This document shows, one piece after another, positions 17,461-20,601 of a stretch of DNA of 20,601 nucleotides. The notes under the pieces were generated by a model. The model was not told the DNA's origin. It ran no database searches and saw nothing but the letters and a program-made list of their open reading frames with translations. A program made the position numbers and the translations under genes. Position 1 is the first letter of the stretch, and each line of letters begins with the position of its first letter. Source of the DNA: an uncultured Porphyromonas sp. (GTDB lineage Bacteria > Bacteroidota > Bacteroidia > Bacteroidales > Porphyromonadaceae). Location of the stretch: NCBI GenBank assembly GCA_927910985.1, contig CAKMOP010000176.1, positions 1 to 20,601 on the forward strand, in the 5' to 3' direction.

Positions 17461-18501
17461 TTAGTCGGGGAGGACGAGCTTTTCGAAGCCGGGGGACATC
17501 ATCGTACGGAAGCCCGTCTTCCCATCTCCGAGGATAAGCATATATTCCACCCCTGGGAAGTGCTTTATCAGCTGCGGAACGTCCGCCGAAGAGCGGGTCA
17601 TACACGCGGTAGCAAGCCCATCGGCAAGCATACACGTGGGGGCGATGATGGTGGCGCTCAGCACATCGGTCTGGATGGGATAGCCCGTGTGTGGGTCGAT
17701 GGTATGTGCGTACTTCTTGCCATTGATGAGCTTGTAGTTGCGGTAGTTCCCCGAGGTGGCGAGTCCGCCAGCAGTACGAGGGAGCTGGATGCGAACTTCG
17801 AACTCGTTGATGACTCCAGAGCGGTCATCAAGCGGCTTGTCTACACCGATGATCCAGTTGTCGCCCTGTGCGTTGGTTCCTTCGAAGGCTATTTCGCCCC
17901 CCAGCTCGACCAGATAGTTCTTCGCTCCACGGCGCTTGAGCTCGCGGGCAACAAGGTCAGAGCAATAGCCCTTGGAGATGGAGGAAAAGTCCATCTTCAT
18001 ACGCGGATCGGCCTTGATCATACGCATCCCATCGAGACGCACCTTCTCGAAGCCAACGAAGGAGCGGACGCTGTCGATAAGAGCTGGAGTAATGCTGTCG
18101 ACCTTCTTCTTTTCGAAGCCGAAGCCCCAAAGGTTAATCAGTGGAGCACACGTCACGTCATAGCTCCCACCCGAGTAGCGTGAGATGGCGACCGACTGCA
18201 GGAAGACTTCGCGTAGCATCGAGTCCATCTGATCAGAGGCATTGCGGTTGATTGCCGTGATTAGACTGGTGGAGTCGAAGGGATTGAGCGAGTGGCTGAA
18301 GGCATGGAAGGTCGAATCAATGGCCTCCGAATAGTCCTTGGTCACATCATATTGGATGGAGAAGGTCGTGGTGAAGACCTCGCCAGTGAGCTTGGTGTAG
18401 TCGCTGGAAGCCTTCTTTTCAGACTGCTGGCACGCACCAAGGCCCAAGAGCAGGGCGGTAGCAAGTAGCGTAGAGCGTAGGAGATGATGCATAGGGCGCA
18501 T
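17461..18501 (-). CDS. apbE: FAD:protein FMN transferase lipoprotein (ApbE family)
   Basis: Intact 346-residue protein. ApbE moves FMN from FAD onto Thr residues of exported flavoproteins such as NqrB/NqrC and RnfG/RnfD, at the outer face of the inner membrane. A lipoprotein signal ends at the lipobox Leu-Gly-Ala-Cys (Cys24). Family motifs: NPFDSTSLITAIN, SGGSYDVTCAPLINLWGFG, KMDFSSISKGYCSDLVARE, LVELGGEI, TSGNYRNY and AHTIDPHTGYPIQ, with the metal-site region APTCMLADGLATACM. The start could be 18501 or the ATG at 18492. It lies 9 bases after the glycosyltransferase gene, so probably the same operon. Its target Nqr or Rnf genes are not in the window. Confidence 0.93.
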   Translation of the reverse strand: MRPMHHLLRSTLLATALLLGLGACQQSEKKASSDYTKLTGEVFTTTFSIQYDVTKDYSEAIDSTFHAFSHSLNPFDSTSLITAINRNASDQMDSMLREVFLQSVAISRYSGGSYDVTCAPLINLWGFGFEKKKVDSITPALIDSVRSFVGFEKVRLDGMRMIKADPRMKMDFSSISKGYCSDLVARELKRRGAKNYLVELGGEIAFEGTNAQGDNWIIGVDKPLDDRSGVINEFEVRIQLPRTAGGLATSGNYRNYKLINGKKYAHTIDPHTGYPIQTDVLSATIIAPTCMLADGLATACMTRSSADVPQLIKHFPGVEYMLILGDGKTGFRTMMSPGFEKLVLPD

Positions 18502-18510
18502 AGGAGTAGA

Positions 18511-19465
18511 TTAGATTTCTTCTTCGATCTTATAGTCGTTGCGATCCTGCGACTGACGAGCCAGCAGTTCGGCGACAAAGCCCGCGAGGAAGAGTTGTGT
18601 GCCGATAATCATTGCCGTGAGGGCGATGAAGAAGTAAGGGCGGTCAGTGACCAGTGGAGCTGGCGTGTTCGTCCACAGGTGGAAGAGCTTGCTACATAGC
18701 ACTACGGCCAAGGCGAGGAAGCCGATGATGAACATCAGACTACCTCCCAGCCCGAAGAAGTGCATAGGCTTGCGCCCGAAGGTCGAGGTGAACCACAGCG
18801 TGATCAGGTCAAGGTAGCCGTTGACGAAGCGGTTGAGGCCGAACTTACTCGCCCCATACTTACGCGCCTGATGCTGTACGACCTTCTCCCCGATGCGCGA
18901 GAAGCCCGCTACCTTCGCCATATAGGGGATGTAGCGATGCATATCATTGTAGATCTCGATGCTCTTGACGACTTCGGAGCGATAAGCTTTGAGGCCGCAG
19001 TTGAAGTCATGGAGATTATCGATGCCCGAGAGCTTGCGCGCTGTCGCATTGAAGAGCTTCGAAGGGAGGTTCTTGCTGAGGATGGGGTCGTAGCGCTTCT
19101 GCTTCCAGCCACTGACCAAGTCGTAGCCGTCTTCCTTGATCATACGATAGAGCTCGGGGGATCTCGTCAGGACTATCCTGCAGATCGGCATCCATCGTGA
19201 TGACGACATCCCCACGAGTGCGCGCAAAGCCACACTGCAGGCCTGGGGACTTGCCGTAGTTACGGCGGAACTTCACCCCACGCACATTCGGGTTCTTCGC
19301 CTGAAGCTCCTCTATGATGCGCCAAGAGTCGTCTGTGCTGCCGTCGTTGATGAATATGATTTCGTAGGAGAAGTGATGCTCCTCCATCACGCGATGAATC
19401 CACGCCTCAAGTTCGGGCAGGGATTCGGCTTCGTTATATAGGGGTATTACTACCGATATGTCCAT
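18511..19465 (-). CDS. GT2 family glycosyltransferase (DPM1/GtrB/ArnC-like), frameshifted as sequenced
   Basis: The N-terminal GT-A domain starts MDISVVIPLYNEAESLPELE, with FINDGSTDDSW, RRNYGKSPGLQCGF and the metal-binding DADLQDSPDEIPELY. C-terminally there are two hydrophobic segments (GLGGSLMFIIGFLALAVVL and FFIALTAMIIGTQLFLAGF), the layout of enzymes that load a sugar onto a polyprenyl phosphate at the inner membrane. A G5 run at 19156-19160 (plus-strand view) has one base too many and splits the frame between DEIP and ELYRMIKEDGYDLVSGWK. The repaired protein is about 317 residues. It starts 9 bases after the DUF4199 gene and ends 9 bases before apbE. Sugar and acceptor are unknown. Confidence 0.9.
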
Positions 19466-19474
19466 AGTAGATAG

Positions 19475-19978
19475 TTATTTGCGACGCAGGATGAGCCCCG
19501 TGATGAGCCCCCAGATACCGCCTAAGATGATGGTCAAGCAATAGTCCGTCCAGAGCCATTGCCAGAGCGTGATCCCCTGTAGCTGCAGGATCATCTCCCG
19601 TACTTGGGCATTGCGTCCTACAGCCGTGCGCAGGGCTTCCTCCCAAGCTGCCAAGAGAGGGGGCATCGCGAAGCGGAAGTAAAAGTACTGCGGGATGAAT
19701 GCCAAGATCCCCCCGAAGACGTGCAGTAGGACGACATAGCCAAAGCCCTGACTCAGGCGGAAGGGCTGGGTAGGGTAGAAGTAATCCCGATAGGCACGAG
19801 CTCCGCGATAGGCTACGATGGGCACCGTGAAGATGCCGAAGAAGTAGAGGATCTGCAGGAGGGGGATCTGGAAGCTCAGTAGACGAGCTACATACATCAC
19901 GACCAGGATGAGCCCGAAGGTGAGACCTGCGCGGGCTGTCGTGGGGATGAGGGGGGAGGGATGAGGTGTTGTCGTCAT
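19475..19978 (-). CDS. DUF4199 family membrane protein
   Basis: 167 residues, without frame breaks, with about four hydrophobic segments: GLTFGLILVVMYVARLLSF, ILYFFGIFTVPIVAY, GYVVLLHVFGGILAFIPQYF and a C-terminal DYCLTIILGGIWGLITGLIL. The spacing of the segments and the RDYFYPTQPFRLSQGFGYV loop fit DUF4199 proteins of Bacteroidetes, whose function is unknown and which commonly sit beside a GT2 glycosyltransferase, as here (9-base gap). It is first in the -> GT2 -> apbE cluster. A helper role for the glycosyltransferase, such as lipid-carrier flipping, is only a guess. Confidence 0.85.
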   Translation of the reverse strand: MTTTPHPSPLIPTTARAGLTFGLILVVMYVARLLSFQIPLLQILYFFGIFTVPIVAYRGARAYRDYFYPTQPFRLSQGFGYVVLLHVFGGILAFIPQYFYFRFAMPPLLAAWEEALRTAVGRNAQVREMILQLQGITLWQWLWTDYCLTIILGGIWGLITGLILRRK

Positions 19979-19998
19979 CGATTGTTAGTTCTTATGCG

Positions 19999-20006
19999 CA
20001 AAGGTA
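19999..20006 (-). promoter_or_regulatory. -7 promoter box for the DUF4199-GT2-apbE operon
   Basis: The minus strand reads TACCTTTG, identical to the malQ box and a perfect TAnnTTTG match, 20 bases from the ATG at 19978. The implied leader is very short. No -33 box is evident. Confidence 0.55.
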
Positions 20007-20226
20007 CGACTATTCTCCTGCTTCTCAGCTTCGTGGCTGGAGCTGCACGCCCGAGGAGCCTTCGAGTAGAAGGTCTATCTGTATAATGCTTGTGCCTGCA
20101 CAGTTGATTGCGCTTCATCAGCCCTCAACACAGGCGCTGATGTCGTGTAAGGAGGTAGAGCTTACGGCTTCGTAGCCCCGCCAGTTCTGCAGAGGTGCAG
20201 GTGAACTATACTCCTTGTTGCGACGA
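20007..20226. other. Gene-free stretch upstream of repeat array B
   Basis: No gene is supported. A 69-codon open frame across 19966-20175 has no recognisable content and overlaps the operon promoter. Only weak inverted repeats are visible, such as CTGCAGAGGTGCAG at 20187-20200. Confidence 0.35.
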
Positions 20227-20346
20227 CCTATATAGGATAGGGGTCGAGCCTATATTGCTCGGCGGACAAACCTATATTGCTCCGCCCTGCGACCAATATA
20301 GGTCAGAGAGCGGAGCAATATAGCTTGGCCGAGCAACTTATATAGC
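20227..20346. repeat. Repeat array B: 22-bp periodic AGCAATATAGG cores, three reverse and three forward
   Basis: Reverse cores (CCTATATTGCT type) start at 20227 (degenerate, CCTATATAGGA), 20249 and 20271. Forward cores start at 20292 (ACCAATATAGG), 20314 (AGCAATATAGC) and 20336 (degenerate, keeping ATATAGC). Spacing is exactly 22 within each half and 21 across the flip, as in array A. The innermost units pair over 9 bases (CCTATATTG with CAATATAGG). The array lies between the divergent DUF4199 operon and the exported EEP-family gene. Confidence 0.88.
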
Positions 20347-20417
20347 TACAATCTTCCCGCTCAGAGAGCGGCGCTGACACGGTGCTTTGTAGGCGAAGTG
20401 CAGTCTGCTGAATGGTG

Positions 20418-20425
20418 TATATTTG
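20418..20425 (+). promoter_or_regulatory. -7 promoter box for the EEP-family gene
   Basis: TATATTTG is a perfect TAnnTTTG match 38 bases upstream of the ATG at 20464. A TTTG at 20386-20389 is too far (28 bases) to be a normal -33 element. Confidence 0.55.
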
Positions 20426-20463
20426 CACCAATACATATTCACCCCTTTGAACTAACCAGCATT

Positions 20464-20601
20464 ATGAAGCGACTTTTTACCCTTGCGCTTGGCCTCTTCG
20501 CTGTCGTCAGCGTGCAGGCGCAGAGCCTTCTTGTCGGGACGTACAACGTCCGCTATCAGAATGACGGGGATACCCAGCACGGCAATGGCTGGGGGCAACC
20601 G
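20464..20601 (+). CDS. Exported endonuclease/exonuclease/phosphatase family protein, 3'-truncated
   Basis: Only the first 46 residues are in the window. A signal peptide is clear: MKRLFTLALGLFAVVSVQAQ, with probable cleavage after Ala-Gln-Ala-type residues near position 19-20. The mature protein opens with SLLVGTYNVRYQNDGD; the GTYNVRY segment with its Asn is the first metal-site motif of the endonuclease/exonuclease/phosphatase (DNase I-like) fold. Exported Bacteroidetes members are nucleases or phosphodiesterases; which one cannot be told from this fragment. A promoter box and repeat array B lie upstream. Confidence 0.75.
   Translation, partial: MKRLFTLALGLFAVVSVQAQSLLVGTYNVRYQNDGDTQHGNGWGQP

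Overview
The window looks like chromosomal DNA of a Bacteroidales bacterium, most likely Porphyromonas or a close relative. The support is: a Bacteroidetes-type lipoprotein cluster (zinc metallohydrolase lipoprotein, DUF4302, BACON domains), a PPi-dependent phosphofructokinase, carboxynorspermidine dehydrogenase, a DPE2-type 4-alpha-glucanotransferase, a phoH-purC pair, and several TAnnTTTG -7 promoter boxes of the Bacteroidetes type. No rRNA, tRNA, insertion sequence, phage or CRISPR array was seen. The species cannot be fixed from this sequence alone.

Layout. 1-3300 (+): the distal end of a probable SusC/SusD-type outer-membrane uptake operon, with three lipoprotein genes packed tightly, closed by a hairpin terminator. 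3363-3677: a gene-free stretch with small competing inverted repeats. 3796-7787 (+): carboxynorspermidine dehydrogenase, a nicotinamidase-like hydrolase and an M3-family peptidase lipoprotein. 8019-12653 (-): malQ, phoH and purC, probably one operon. 12654-13151: a divergent intergenic region with repeat array A. 13152-15357 (+): pfp and a small DUF805 membrane protein. 15467-19978 (-): a membrane protein, GT2 glycosyltransferase and ApbE lipoprotein cluster, then grpE-dnaJ. 19979-20463: a second divergent intergenic region with repeat array B. The 5' end of an endonuclease/exonuclease/phosphatase family gene runs off the right edge.

Two things stand out. First, both divergent intergenic regions hold the same kind of array: an 11-bp core (AGCAATATAGG or its complement) recurring exactly every 22 bp. 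Orientation flips at one point, where the start-to-start spacing is 21 bp. Array A has one reverse and five forward units; array B has three and three. I do not recognise this element family. It is the best candidate here for something undescribed.

Second, eight otherwise conserved genes are broken by about 15 small indels, many in short homopolymers: the BACON gene, the dehydrogenase, the M3 peptidase, purC, phoH, malQ, pfp and the glycosyltransferase. Each break can be repaired by one or two bases to give a protein of normal family length. This pattern points to sequencing or assembly error, not gene decay. Coordinates for these genes are given as repaired spans, with the break positions described.
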